A stretch of DNA of 34,689 nt from positions 1-34,689 of the forward strand of contig JAHBUM010000007.1 in the NCBI GenBank assembly GCA_019638075.1. Direction: 5' to 3'. The notes under the pieces were generated by a model that saw only the letters and a list, made by a program, of their open reading frames with translations, was not told the DNA's origin and searched no databases. A program made the translations under genes and the position numbers. This document shows positions 24,201 through 30,600 of the stretch, piece after piece. Source of the stretch: Flavobacteriales bacterium. Its GTDB lineage: Bacteria; Bacteroidota; Bacteroidia; Flavobacteriales_F; PHOS-HE28. Within the stretch, counting starts at the first letter, position 1, and every line of letters starts with the position of its first letter.

Positions 24201-24958
24201 GCGATGCCTTCGTGGTGGCCTACCGCGATGGCGTGCGCATCCCCTTGGGTGAAGCCATGCGCGAGGCCCGCGCTGCGGAACAGGGTGCCATCGCTGCGAA
24301 CGCCCCGGCAGGGGCGCCGCCCGCCACAGCTACGGGAGGCGCTTCCGGCGCAGGCCGCACCGCTTCCACGGTGGCATCCACACCGCCAACGGCCACGGCA
24401 TCCGGTGTGGCGCGCGAGCCGGGGAACACCGTGCTGGAACCGGTGCGCACCAGCACGGGTGGCACGGAACCATCCGCCGTGCTGATCCAGCGTCCCCTCG
24501 ATACACCGGCCGCTCCGGTACCGGCTCCTGCCGTCACCACCGAACAGATCCTCGCGAAATACCCGGCCACCGCCGAAGCCATCGTGGGATCCTTCGTGCC
24601 CGAAGCAGGCGCGGCGGATTACTACAACGTGCCCGGTGCCGCACCGGCCGCGCAGGTGGAGACCATCAAGGGCCTCTTCTACACGGTGCAGGTGGGCGTG
24701 TACAGCAAGCCTGTGGCGCTGGACAAGCTCTTCAACCTCACGCAGCTCAACAGCGAGCGCACCGAAACGGCCAAGATCCGCTACACCACCGGCCGCTACA
24801 CCGATCCCGAGCAGGCGCGCGTGCGCAAGGACCAGTCCGTGGCCCTCGGCGTGAAGGACGCCTTCGTGACCGCCTACCTCAACGGCAAGCGTATCCCCAT
24901 GCAGGAAGCGGCGGCGCTGTTGCAGCAGTTCGGTACGGAGATCTTGGCCCGGCCCTGA
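18275..24958 (+). CDS. Giant envelope protein: TPR, beta-propeller, regulatory-like domain, long coiled coils and two SPOR domains
   Basis: 2227 residues. Signal peptide MTRTTGILFCMLCTLFAKAQG. Order of parts: TPR-like helices (about 24-126); a PD40/WD40-type propeller (about 170-335, with HPDGRNFYFSSKGHNSMGGY and DDDVFYMTDAENKQACFASA); a CarboxypepD_reg-like unit (about 358-415, VRTDINGSYVLALPRSGKFR); an Ala/Glu/Arg-rich coiled coil (about 529-730); a Ser/Thr/Ala/Gly-rich low-complexity linker (about 830-1035); more coiled coil to about 1830; then two SPOR-like repeats (about 1916-1990 and 2133-2210), each with (K/T)VQ(I/V)G near its start, IRYT and DAFV(V/T)AY. SPOR domains bind peptidoglycan lacking stem peptides. 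The first three domains match the order known from the T9SS protein PorE, but the OmpA-like end is replaced. ATG 18275 is preferred to GTG 18272. It follows plsY by 18 bp. Confidence 0.88.
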   Translation: MTRTTGILFCMLCTLFAKAQGDQQVRAKADGLFNEKSYVETLPLYSQLVSLAPADRVLNYKFGTCLLFGGTDKDKAIGHLKFATQDPSIPPDAWYWLGRAYHLSYQFKDALTAYQRYQGTGSKKELEGFPIAALDKQCRNGMNLLSNLKEITVHSRVEADDTEFFRFYELGDIGGKIVVLPEELKTPLDKKSKRRTLVYLPEKGGPIYYASYGKDGKTGLDIYRTELLSNGTFATPVKLAGYVNTDQDEDYAFLHPDGRNFYFSSKGHNSMGGYDVFRSAYDKVSETFGPPENLDFAVNTPDDDVFYMTDAENKQACFASARGSKQGKLHVYRVATAQVPVVVTVMKGTYASAFDQNDRKAHIMVEDAVTRERVANVRTDINGSYVLALPRSGKFRYLVECGPTGRTHTGVVDVPRATSARAFRQELELTRKGDQEELVIRNYFDTPLEEDMIALMMDEIKRRARLDVTGDRPAATEQPAPEPAGDVLTQAGFSGDVTEAKAVQLAKDDARGLEDLTKALDGQSAAAYIIAKDAATAAEQAAREATVAAEKANAATDEATRNALMKEAAQLRQQSRTVNLRARAAYHAAQGIDAERMAVQQRANTAARLATDLEQAVATGKQETTLAHLRTLKERLDTKAGPEGDVPLAERTRRTLAEQEKEAARRMSMATAKRAEETELADRIERAKRERDAAKNKARKDELSRTIAEQEQQLAYLHAEVEGAFNTAREHEMGTAVMRGQHSLTHHLSTQPASGGSKAPTKEEIAGLGQRIAGNDSRIASIPVDARFDGNFAEPASAVEARSFNWQLAGPDAVLAAGAVPTQSMARDGRNDAVHADGRTATIPARSASGEVRSAEVPDVPVSTGDELVNAGRTIGEVREDAAVNDPSSAGTASGGQASGRAQNSDAHAAGTTEGTSATDVAAAQQRIQPVGQGNSGTASGSTQHNEARTVGEGASTGTTATDVATSRQQGNAVDGQQTTGSTTRQNPNAHDLASAGISTAAGTDAVDAQGERHSASSTDAGEAAQSATADASSSGDTFLLENEKAELQQAIAAERNAARRDELRARLSVVEQRLSAAATQADEAEAAESEMSIDGVDMQRTPITFFPTTKDNDIITLVYPNYESDKRKLGSLSDPVARAEGLSGLELMLADSLRGEMVRQAAVLELAPQQGANVLPKIERLRLMRQTRIQEADRITREAAAAGQLAEETPREGLSRTASRATYPAGQNPVTDRFIFIPDDRQEVYTSKVEHRSPKVAEAVAAKDADLERMRSLDDRIDAIEVTLEGLPRKEYEKKRREADKLIDERMILRTELGQRSAFLTKEEWRTAADSLKGIDKRVTALGLAPNESLLLMSQGMRTNATTRYAEAEAMRKRADRSEDIMLRDSLLRSAYGMELEALHEMDRSITVKTYLLGDQFKRGESLAYDEVARRVLGITDEPVPAIASSIPTGRADAADGRVAVTGEEARVATTDPDVQDGATVTAIQERPTPVDRSETVDGQQATNTAGEGSGTMDPRVTDAAPNTSEADAAAIRRAREEAIALAERTEGTLPHSARAPAQLYENYLTGETVMLKVEALDPALDSDLLSIRKEQAARESAELEQRSLALTDRAAAMEDSATTARKRDRERLELLAIRTRAEADSLHDHSLVRAEDARALELQQRDAAQAKQLRDRLVKYYYLSGEEQTAVLDDQDLSRYFQMKARALEQLDAAADAEASARANRQLGEVLRKEADAVRAGEAGGTARREVLYGRAEMLSARADSLSNIAARLRGAANINESQAGVILQGMPADRSTEWMAMEMRTRRTELMLAQAEQRTPVVASQEQGRGGSVAANERERSTPAGSAPPTRNIAPPFGTDQRSERPAVARPIAEIPAANAPEMVFPEVLVNDMFEFRPTGERKPAAIAMDARLPSGIVFKVQIGAFRSPISEENFSDMTPVMGEHTPNGFIRYTAGLFTGFQQAARAKDRVRDRGYRDAFVVAYRDGVRIPLGEAMREARAAEQGAIAANAPAGAPPATATGGASGAGRTASTVASTPPTATASGVAREPGNTVLEPVRTSTGGTEPSAVLIQRPLDTPAAPVPAPAVTTEQILAKYPATAEAIVGSFVPEAGAADYYNVPGAAPAAQVETIKGLFYTVQVGVYSKPVALDKLFNLTQLNSERTETAKIRYTTGRYTDPEQARVRKDQSVALGVKDAFVTAYLNGKRIPMQEAAALLQQFGTEILARP

Positions 24959-24970
24959 TGATCCGCAAGA

Positions 24971-25038
24971 GCAGGGGCAGCTGGCAGGAGCAATGCCTCC
25001 TGCACTTGCCCCTGCCAACTGCCCCTGCATCACCAAGG
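24971..25038. repeat. Heptamer hairpin element F (different arm sequence, same core words)
   Basis: The left arm 24971-24987 (GCAGGGGCAGCTGGCAG) and right arm 25012-25028 pair at 16 of 17. The units are GGGGCAG and CTGGCAG, unrelated in sequence to TGACAAC. AATGCCT (24992-24998) lies in the loop, and CACCAAGG (25031-25038) lies just outside the right arm. It starts 12 nt after the stop of the giant gene and ends 14 nt before the clpS promoter box. Confidence 0.75.
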
Positions 25039-25052
25039 TGACCTCACCGCCG

Positions 25053-25060
25053 TACTTTCG
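25053..25060 (+). promoter_or_regulatory. -7 promoter element TACTTTCG for clpS
   Basis: TACTTTCG ends 4 nt before ATG 25065. The 11 bases CCGTACTTTCG are identical to those at the cyclase promoter (1190-1200). Confidence 0.6.
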
Positions 25061-25064
25061 TCCC

Positions 25065-25352
25065 ATGCCCATGCGCGCGTCGCTCACCCCCGAGGAACTC
25101 CTCCTCGAAGAGGTCATGCTGGAACTCGGCCCGGTCCGTGAGATCGTGGTACACAACGATGACGTGAACACCTTCGACCATGTGATCGCTTCGCTGGTGG
25201 AGGTCTGCGACCACGAGCCCATACAGGCCGAGCAATGCGCATGGATCGTACACAACAACGGCAAATGCAGCGTGAAGCGCGGCACCTACGACCAGTTGGA
25301 GGCGCGCTGCCATGCACTTCAACAACGCGGCCTGTCGGCCGTCATCCAATGA
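25065..25352 (+). CDS. clpS: ATP-dependent Clp protease adaptor ClpS
   Basis: 95 residues, normal for the family. ClpS binds proteins with N-terminal degron residues and hands them to the ClpA/ClpC unfoldase in the cytoplasm. The degron-pocket residues are visible: VVHNDDVNTFDHV (Asn31, Asp32) and WIVHNNGK (His63). ATG 25065 is chosen because it follows the promoter box by 4 nt and the region upstream is repeat element F; ATG 25071 is also possible. The stop overlaps the start of the M48 protease gene as ATGA (25349-25352), so the two are probably translated together. Confidence 0.95.
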   Translation: MPMRASLTPEELLLEEVMLELGPVREIVVHNDDVNTFDHVIASLVEVCDHEPIQAEQCAWIVHNNGKCSVKRGTYDQLEARCHALQQRGLSAVIQ

Positions 25353-26152
25353 ACATGGGAACCAAGGGCCTGCTGCTGCTGGCCGGTATCGTCGTATTGG
25401 AAGCCTGCTCCAAGGTGCCTGTCACCGGGCGCCGCCAGTTCAACGTGGTGGGCACCTCGCAGATCGCCTCCATGGTGAACACGCAGTATCAGGAGACGTT
25501 GCAGAGCAGCAGTATCCTGCCTGCGAGCGATCCGCGCACGCAGATGGTGCGCAGTTGCGGCCAGCGGATCGCCACCGCTGTGGAAACCTTCCTCAACAAC
25601 AACGGCATGCAGGAGCGCGTGGCCGAATTCAACTGGGAGTTCAACGTGGCCGACGACCCCACGGTGAACGCCTGGTGCATGCCCGGCGGCAAGGTGCTGT
25701 TCTACACCGGCATCCTGCCCATCACCAAGGACGAGACCGGCTTGGCCGTGGTGATGGGGCACGAGGTGGCCCACGCCGTGGCCCGCCATGGCAACGAGCG
25801 CATGAGCCAAGGCATCCTCGCCCAAGGCGCAGGCATGACGCTGGACATCCTCACCAGCGAGAACCCCGGGCTGGCGCGCGACCTGTTGATGCAAAGCGTC
25901 GGCATCGGCTCGCAGTTGGGCATGCTGGCATACAGCCGCTCGCACGAAACGGAAGCCGACAAGATGGGCCTGATCTTCATGGCGATGGCCGGATATGACC
26001 CGCGCGAGGCTCCCGCGTTCTGGGAGCGCATGAGCGCAGGCTCCGGCGGACAGGCACCGCCCGAACTGCTGAGCACGCACCCCAGCGACCAGCGCCGAAT
26101 CAGCGACCTCAACGCCTACATGCCCGAGGCGCTGAAGTACTATAAGCCGTAG
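25349..26152 (+). CDS. M48 family metalloprotease, lipoprotein
   Basis: 267 residues. A lipoprotein signal peptide ends at LEAC, with Cys20 as the predicted lipid attachment site, so the enzyme is membrane-anchored on the periplasmic side, probably at the outer membrane. The zinc motif HEVAH (His138, Glu139, His142) is intact and the third ligand is Glu200 in SHETEADKMG. The motif AWCMPGGKVLFYTGIL before it and LLSTHPSDQRRI near the end are typical of the BepA/LoiP/Oma1-like branch of M48, which handles misassembled envelope proteins; that role is inferred. ATG 25349 overlaps the clpS stop; ATG 25355 is an alternative two codons later. Heptamer element C starts 3 nt after the stop. Confidence 0.92.
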   Translation: MNMGTKGLLLLAGIVVLEACSKVPVTGRRQFNVVGTSQIASMVNTQYQETLQSSSILPASDPRTQMVRSCGQRIATAVETFLNNNGMQERVAEFNWEFNVADDPTVNAWCMPGGKVLFYTGILPITKDETGLAVVMGHEVAHAVARHGNERMSQGILAQGAGMTLDILTSENPGLARDLLMQSVGIGSQLGMLAYSRSHETEADKMGLIFMAMAGYDPREAPAFWERMSAGSGGQAPPELLSTHPSDQRRISDLNAYMPEALKYYKP

Positions 26153-26155
26153 GGC

Positions 26156-26285
26156 AGTTGTCGGTTGTCCGTGGTCAGTTGTCAGGAAATGCCTGCTGCC
26201 GTGGCTTCTGCATGACCGAAGCCTCACGCGCAGCAGTCACCAAGGAGTCGGCAGACTGACAACTGACCACGGACAACCGACAACT
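26156..26285. repeat. Heptamer hairpin element C, perfect 30-bp arms with nested stems
   Basis: The left arm 26156-26185 and right arm 26256-26285 are exact reverse complements (30 of 30). The right arm is TGACAAC, TGACCAC, GGACAAC, CGACAAC in register (26257-26284). The 70-nt loop folds further: CTGCTGC pairs with GCAGCAG and, inside that, GGCTTC with GAAGCC. AATGCCT (26188-26194) and CACCAAGG (26238-26245) flank the inner stems. The element begins 3 nt after a stop codon and ends 8 nt before the next start codon, so it occupies the whole spacer. Confidence 0.88.
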
Positions 26286-26293
26286 ACACCTCC

Positions 26294-27025
26294 ATGGACC
26301 TCCTCCCAACGCTTCGCATGGTCGCGCGGTCCGTATGGCTGTGCATGGTGCGTTGGTCGCGGCGGGTGGTGGTGTGGCTTGGGAGCCTTGCCCTGCTTCT
26401 CATCGTGCTGGCCTGCACCCGAGTCCCCTTCGATATGCACCGCTGGCTGGGGAGCGGGGCCGGTGAATGCCGCACGGCACCGGAGGCCATCGTGGTGCTG
26501 GGTGGAAGCGGCATGCCTTCCGGGCCGGAGCTGTTGCGGTTGCACCATGCGGCGGCCCTTGCCGTGGCGGTGCCCGCCGCGCCGGTGTACATCATGCACC
26601 CCGATACCGGCGCCACCATGCGCCAGATGGTGGCCGAACTGGTGCTGCGGGGCGTGCAGGTGGCCCGCATCAGGCCCGTGCCGCTGGGTGAGAACACCCG
26701 CGAACAGGCGCTGGTCTTCGCACGCCAGTGGAAGGCAGGGCAGGGGAGTGTGGCCGTGGTCACCGCGCCGGAGAACATGTACCGCAGTGTGCATGCCTTC
26801 CGCAAGGCCGGTGTGGCGCAGGTGTGCGGTGCCCCCGCTTGGGACCATGCCATGCCGCACGACTTCGCCTATCGTCACAAGGCCATCGGGGGCAAGGCAT
26901 GGGCACCCGACGTCTCCGGCAACATCGGCCTGCGTTATACCTTCTGGAACTACCTGAAACTGGAGATCACCTGCCTGCGCGAGTTCGCGGCCATCGCGTA
27001 TTACCGGGTGAACGGCTGGATCTGA
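26294..27025 (+). CDS. DUF218 family (SanA/ElyC/YdcF-like) membrane-anchored protein
   Basis: 243 residues. One N-terminal membrane segment (about 24-42, VVVWLGSLALLLIVLA) anchors a periplasmic DUF218 domain. Family motifs are visible: AIVVLGGSG (65-73), GENTREQALVFA (132-143), VAVVTAPENMYRSVHAFRKA (153-172) and a C-terminal helix YLKLEITCLREFAAIAYYRV. In other bacteria SanA, ElyC and YdcF are linked to envelope integrity or the lipid carrier of cell-wall synthesis, but their chemistry is not settled. The start ATG 26294 lies 8 nt after hairpin element C, with no clear promoter box between, so the gene may depend on read-through or on a promoter inside the repeat. Confidence 0.86.
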   Translation: MDLLPTLRMVARSVWLCMVRWSRRVVVWLGSLALLLIVLACTRVPFDMHRWLGSGAGECRTAPEAIVVLGGSGMPSGPELLRLHHAAALAVAVPAAPVYIMHPDTGATMRQMVAELVLRGVQVARIRPVPLGENTREQALVFARQWKAGQGSVAVVTAPENMYRSVHAFRKAGVAQVCGAPAWDHAMPHDFAYRHKAIGGKAWAPDVSGNIGLRYTFWNYLKLEITCLREFAAIAYYRVNGWI

Positions 27026-27034
27026 GGGGGGTAT

Positions 27035-27127
27035 CAGTGGTCCGTTTTTCAGTGAATGCCTGGCGAACACCAAGGGGCCATGCCTCCGGCAGGCAAGTCT
27101 GACGACGGACCACTGACAACTGCGAAC
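27035..27127. repeat. Heptamer hairpin element D (short form)
   Basis: CAGTGGTCCGT (27035-27045) and ACGGACCACTG (27105-27115) are a perfect 11-bp inverted pair. The right side is TGACGAC, GGACCAC, TGACAAC, TGCGAAC in register (27100-27127). AATGCCT (27055-27061) and CACCAAGG (27068-27075) are only 6 nt apart here, so the inner stem is lost. A second stem, GCCTCCGGCAGGC, follows. It starts 9 nt after the DUF218 stop. Confidence 0.78.
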
Positions 27128-27175
27128 TGCCCCAGGACGCTTCTTCCTTCCGATCGCACTGGAGTGAATTTTGCC

Positions 27176-27183
27176 TATCTTCG
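27176..27183 (+). promoter_or_regulatory. -7 promoter element TATCTTCG for the tRNA gene
   Basis: TATCTTCGC lies 14 nt before the first base of the tRNA, a suitable distance for a short 5' precursor. It shows that the TAnnTTCGc box also serves stable RNA genes. Confidence 0.6.
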
Positions 27184-27197
27184 CCGCCGTTTTAGGA

Positions 27198-27271
27198 GGA
27201 CCCGTAGCTCAATTGGATAGAGCATCTGACTACGGATCAGAAGGTTTGGGGTTCGACTCCCTACGGGTCCA
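27198..27271 (+). tRNA. tRNA-Arg (anticodon ACG)
   Basis: 74 nt in a complete cloverleaf: acceptor GGACCCG/CGGGTCC, D stem GCTC/GAGC, anticodon stem TCTGA/TCAGA with loop CTACGGA (anticodon ACG, read as inosine-CG and decoding CGU/CGC/CGA), five-base variable loop, T stem TGGGG/CCCTA with loop TTCGACT. The discriminator base is A. CCA is not encoded, so it must be added enzymatically. An intrinsic terminator starts 5 nt later. Confidence 0.97.
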
Positions 27272-27276
27272 CAGGA

Positions 27277-27313
27277 GGGGCTGTCTCAGAACGAGGCGGC
27301 TCCTTTGCTTTTG
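27277..27313 (+). terminator. Intrinsic terminator of the tRNA-Arg gene
   Basis: GGGGCTGTCTC (27277-27287) pairs along all 11 bases with GAGGCGGCTCC (27293-27303), including three G-U pairs, around the loop AGAAC. It is followed by TTTGCTTTTG. This is a classic rho-independent layout. Confidence 0.85.
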
Positions 27314-27621
27314 CGGGCCTGATCCGTCATCCCGGGCTGTACCTGACGAAGGCCGGGGCCGGTGTCGCGCAAGTGCTGCCGATGGCACTGGCATTCAGGC
27401 GATCCGGCTCAAGGCCGGTATGATGATGCGTGTCGGGCTGCCACCTCCGCAGGCACCTTCCAGACTTGCCCCGGTTAGGGACTTGTAGTGCGCTGACGCG
27501 CATACGTGGGCATCCATCGGCTCTCATTTTCCGTTGGTCGAAACAATGTGCTGGATGTCATCGTAATAAGGCCCGTTCCATTTTCACACGAAATGGGAAC
27601 GAGGACCAAACTCTCCGATCG
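27314..27621. other. Spacer between the tRNA terminator and the T9SS cargo gene, with a leader hairpin
   Basis: No gene is supported here. CGTTCCATTT (27574-27583) pairs with AAATGGGAACG (27591-27601), with one bulge, around TCACACG. This hairpin ends 20 nt before the cargo start codon, so it could act in the mRNA leader. No clear TAnnTTnG box is seen. The in-frame open stretch upstream of 27622 is not protein-like. Confidence 0.4.
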
Positions 27622-30600
27622 ATGACATCAACACACACACACGAACGTCCCTGCCGAGGGCTTTTCTTCATGCTATCGGTGCTGGCCCTGCTGGCCTGCG
27701 CACTTCCGGCAGCCGCGCAGGTATCCACGTTCTACAGCTTCGCGCAAAGCGCAGGCTCGCTGAGCGTGATCACCGGAGGTACCCGGCTGAACACCACGAA
27801 CAACTCGTTCGACGATCAGGTGTATACGGTAACCATCCCGGAGTTCTTCTACGATGGGAGCTACTACACCACGATGTACGTGAGCGCGAACGGCTTCATC
27901 ACCTTCGGCGCGGCCCCTGCGGGTAACAACTACACCCCGCTCAGTTCCAACGCGGGATATGCCGGGGCCATCTCGCCCTTCGGCACCAATATCCGCCAGA
28001 CCGGCAGCGGTACCCGCGAGGTACGTTGGCAGCAGGTGGGCAGCGAGATCGTGGTGCAGTGGGCCGGCGCGCGCCGTTACGACTCAGGCACCAGCGAATC
28101 CTTCACCGTTCAGGCCCGCCTGAACACCGTTACGGGTGTGATCCGGTTCGTGTACAGCGCGGTGACCAGCTTGGCTACCGGAACGCATGACCAGCCCCAG
28201 GTGGGCCTGCGCGGACCCAACAACACCTTCGCCACCAATGTGAACAACCGGATGGTGACCAACGCCACCGGCGGCGGGGCCAACAACTGGGCCACCAGCT
28301 TGGTGGGCACGGCCAACAACTCCACCAGCCGTTTCACCAATTCCAATCCGGCGAAGAGTCCCACGGCGGGGCTTACCTATACCTGGACCCCCGTCTGCCT
28401 GTCACCCGCAGCCAATGCCACGGTAAGCACGAACTGCGCTACGAACAGCTACACCATCACGGTGGATGTGACCAGCCTGGGCTCCGCAGCGAACGTCACC
28501 ATTCAGTCGCCCATCGGTACCAACGTGCATACAGCGGTGGGAACGGGCACCTATTCCATCGGCCCCATCAATGTGGGTACATCACGTACGGTGCGGGTGG
28601 TGCATACCGGGAACAGCGCGTGTAACATCGATCTGGGTACGCTCAGCAGCGACATCAGCGCTTGTGTCACCAACGGGAACTGCCTCAGCAACCCCTACCT
28701 GGCCATCCCCGACAACGGGTGCGGATCGAACAATGCGGCCAATGCCGGCATCCAGATCGCCGGTCTCAACAACAGCCTGGGCAGCAGTGTTGATCTGCTG
28801 AGCGTGGACCTCATCATGGCCCATACCAACCGCGGCGATCTCCGGGTCACGCTCACCTCGCCCACGGGCCAGACCAGGAACCTCATCCTGAACCGTGGAG
28901 GCACGGGCGACAACTTCGGCAACCCGGGCAGCTGTCCCACTTCCACGTTCACCCTTAGCGACGACGCGGCAAACGCGGTCTCCGCCAGTGGAACGGGCAA
29001 CAACCCAACCGGGTCGTGGCGGCCTGAACAGACCTTGGCGGGGTTCACCGGCGATCCCAATGGCACGTGGACGCTGAGCATTTGCGACAATAGCAACGGT
29101 ACCACCGGTACGCTCCGGTACGCGAAGCTCAATTTCTGCGACCGCCCGGTGATCACGGCCACAAGCAGCAACTCGCCCTCCTGTACGGCGGACCAGCTCA
29201 CGCTGGGTGTCACCGCATCGGGTACGGGCCTCACTTATGCCTGGACCGGCACCGGCACCTTCAGCCCGAACGCCGCCAGCGCGAACGTGAGCGTGAGCGG
29301 GGCCGCTACGGGGACTTACTCAGTAACCGTAAGCAACGGCTGCACCAACGTGGTCGCCGATATTCCCGTGGTGGTGAACCCCAGCCCTACGGATGCCACG
29401 GCGAACAGCAGCGCGGCATCGGTGTGCTCCGATGCCAACACGGTGGACCTCACTGGCAGTGGCATTTCCCCGGGCACCATCCTGTCGCAGAACTTCAACG
29501 CGGGCATCGCGCCCTGGACCACCACGAACACGAGCACGGGCGGAACACCCGCCAACGCCGCATGGACGGCCCGGGCGAACAACTACACCTTCAACGCCTA
29601 TGATGGCAACGTGACCTTCAGCAGCAACGATGCCACGCAGTTCGTGTTGAGCAACTCCGATGCGCAGGGCAGTGGCACCACCGCCACCACCTTGGTATCG
29701 CCCTCCTTCAGCACCGTGGGCTATACGACCGCCACGTTGTCCTACTACCATTACTACCGCTACAACTCCGGCGCCGATGACCGTGCCCGTGTGGAAGTAT
29801 CCGTCAACGGTGGTGGGTGGACCACGTTGGAGACATACTCCAGTGTGCAGGGTACGCCCACCGGCTTCGTGCAGGGAACGGTCAGCCTTAACGGCTACCT
29901 GGGCCAGGCCAACCTGCAGGTGCGCTTCCGCTACAACGCCTCCTGGGATTACTTCTGGGCCATCGATAACGTGGAGGTCACCGGCACGTCCGCCGCACAT
30001 TCCACCTTCGCATGGACCAGCACGCCTTCGGGCTTCACGTCGAGCCTGCAGAACCCCACCGGTGTGGCGGTGACGCAGAACACCACCTACACCCTCACGG
30101 TGACGGCCCCCAACGGTTGCACCGCCACGGCGAACACGGCCGTGACCCATACCCAGGCGCCTGCGGCCACCATCGCCTACACCGGTTCGCCCTATTGTGC
30201 TGTTGCCGGGAACGTGAACGTGGCGCATACCGGCACCACGGGAGGAACCTATACCAGCACGGCGGGCCTCTCCATCAATGCCAGCACAGGCGTCATAGAT
30301 GCCGCGGCCAGCACGAACGGCACCTACACCGTAACGTACACGGTGGCCGCTTCAGGCCCCTGCGCACAGTTCCAGACCACGGCCAGTGTGACCATCACCG
30401 ACTGCATCTACTACAGCCGCAACACCGGCACGCTTGCCGACCCCATCTGGAGCCTTACGCCCAACGGCGCCGCAGGCTATGCCGTTTGGAATGATGCCAC
30501 CGCCATGGTGGTGCAGACCGGCGATGTGGTCACCAACGGCAGTAACGAACAGGTGGGCGGCATCACCGTGCAGAGCGGTGGCAGCCTCGTGCTCGGTGCC

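Noticed and set aside
26156-26285. Riboswitch in the leader of the DUF218 gene
   Set aside because: The nested stem structure is striking, but the same element occurs in front of unrelated genes in both coding and terminator positions, so it is a repeat and not a gene-specific regulator.
27430-27621. Upstream extension of the T9SS cargo frame
   Set aside because: The extension is Arg/Cys-rich, precedes the only good signal peptide, and includes the leader hairpin; ATG 27622 or 27670 gives a normal exported protein.
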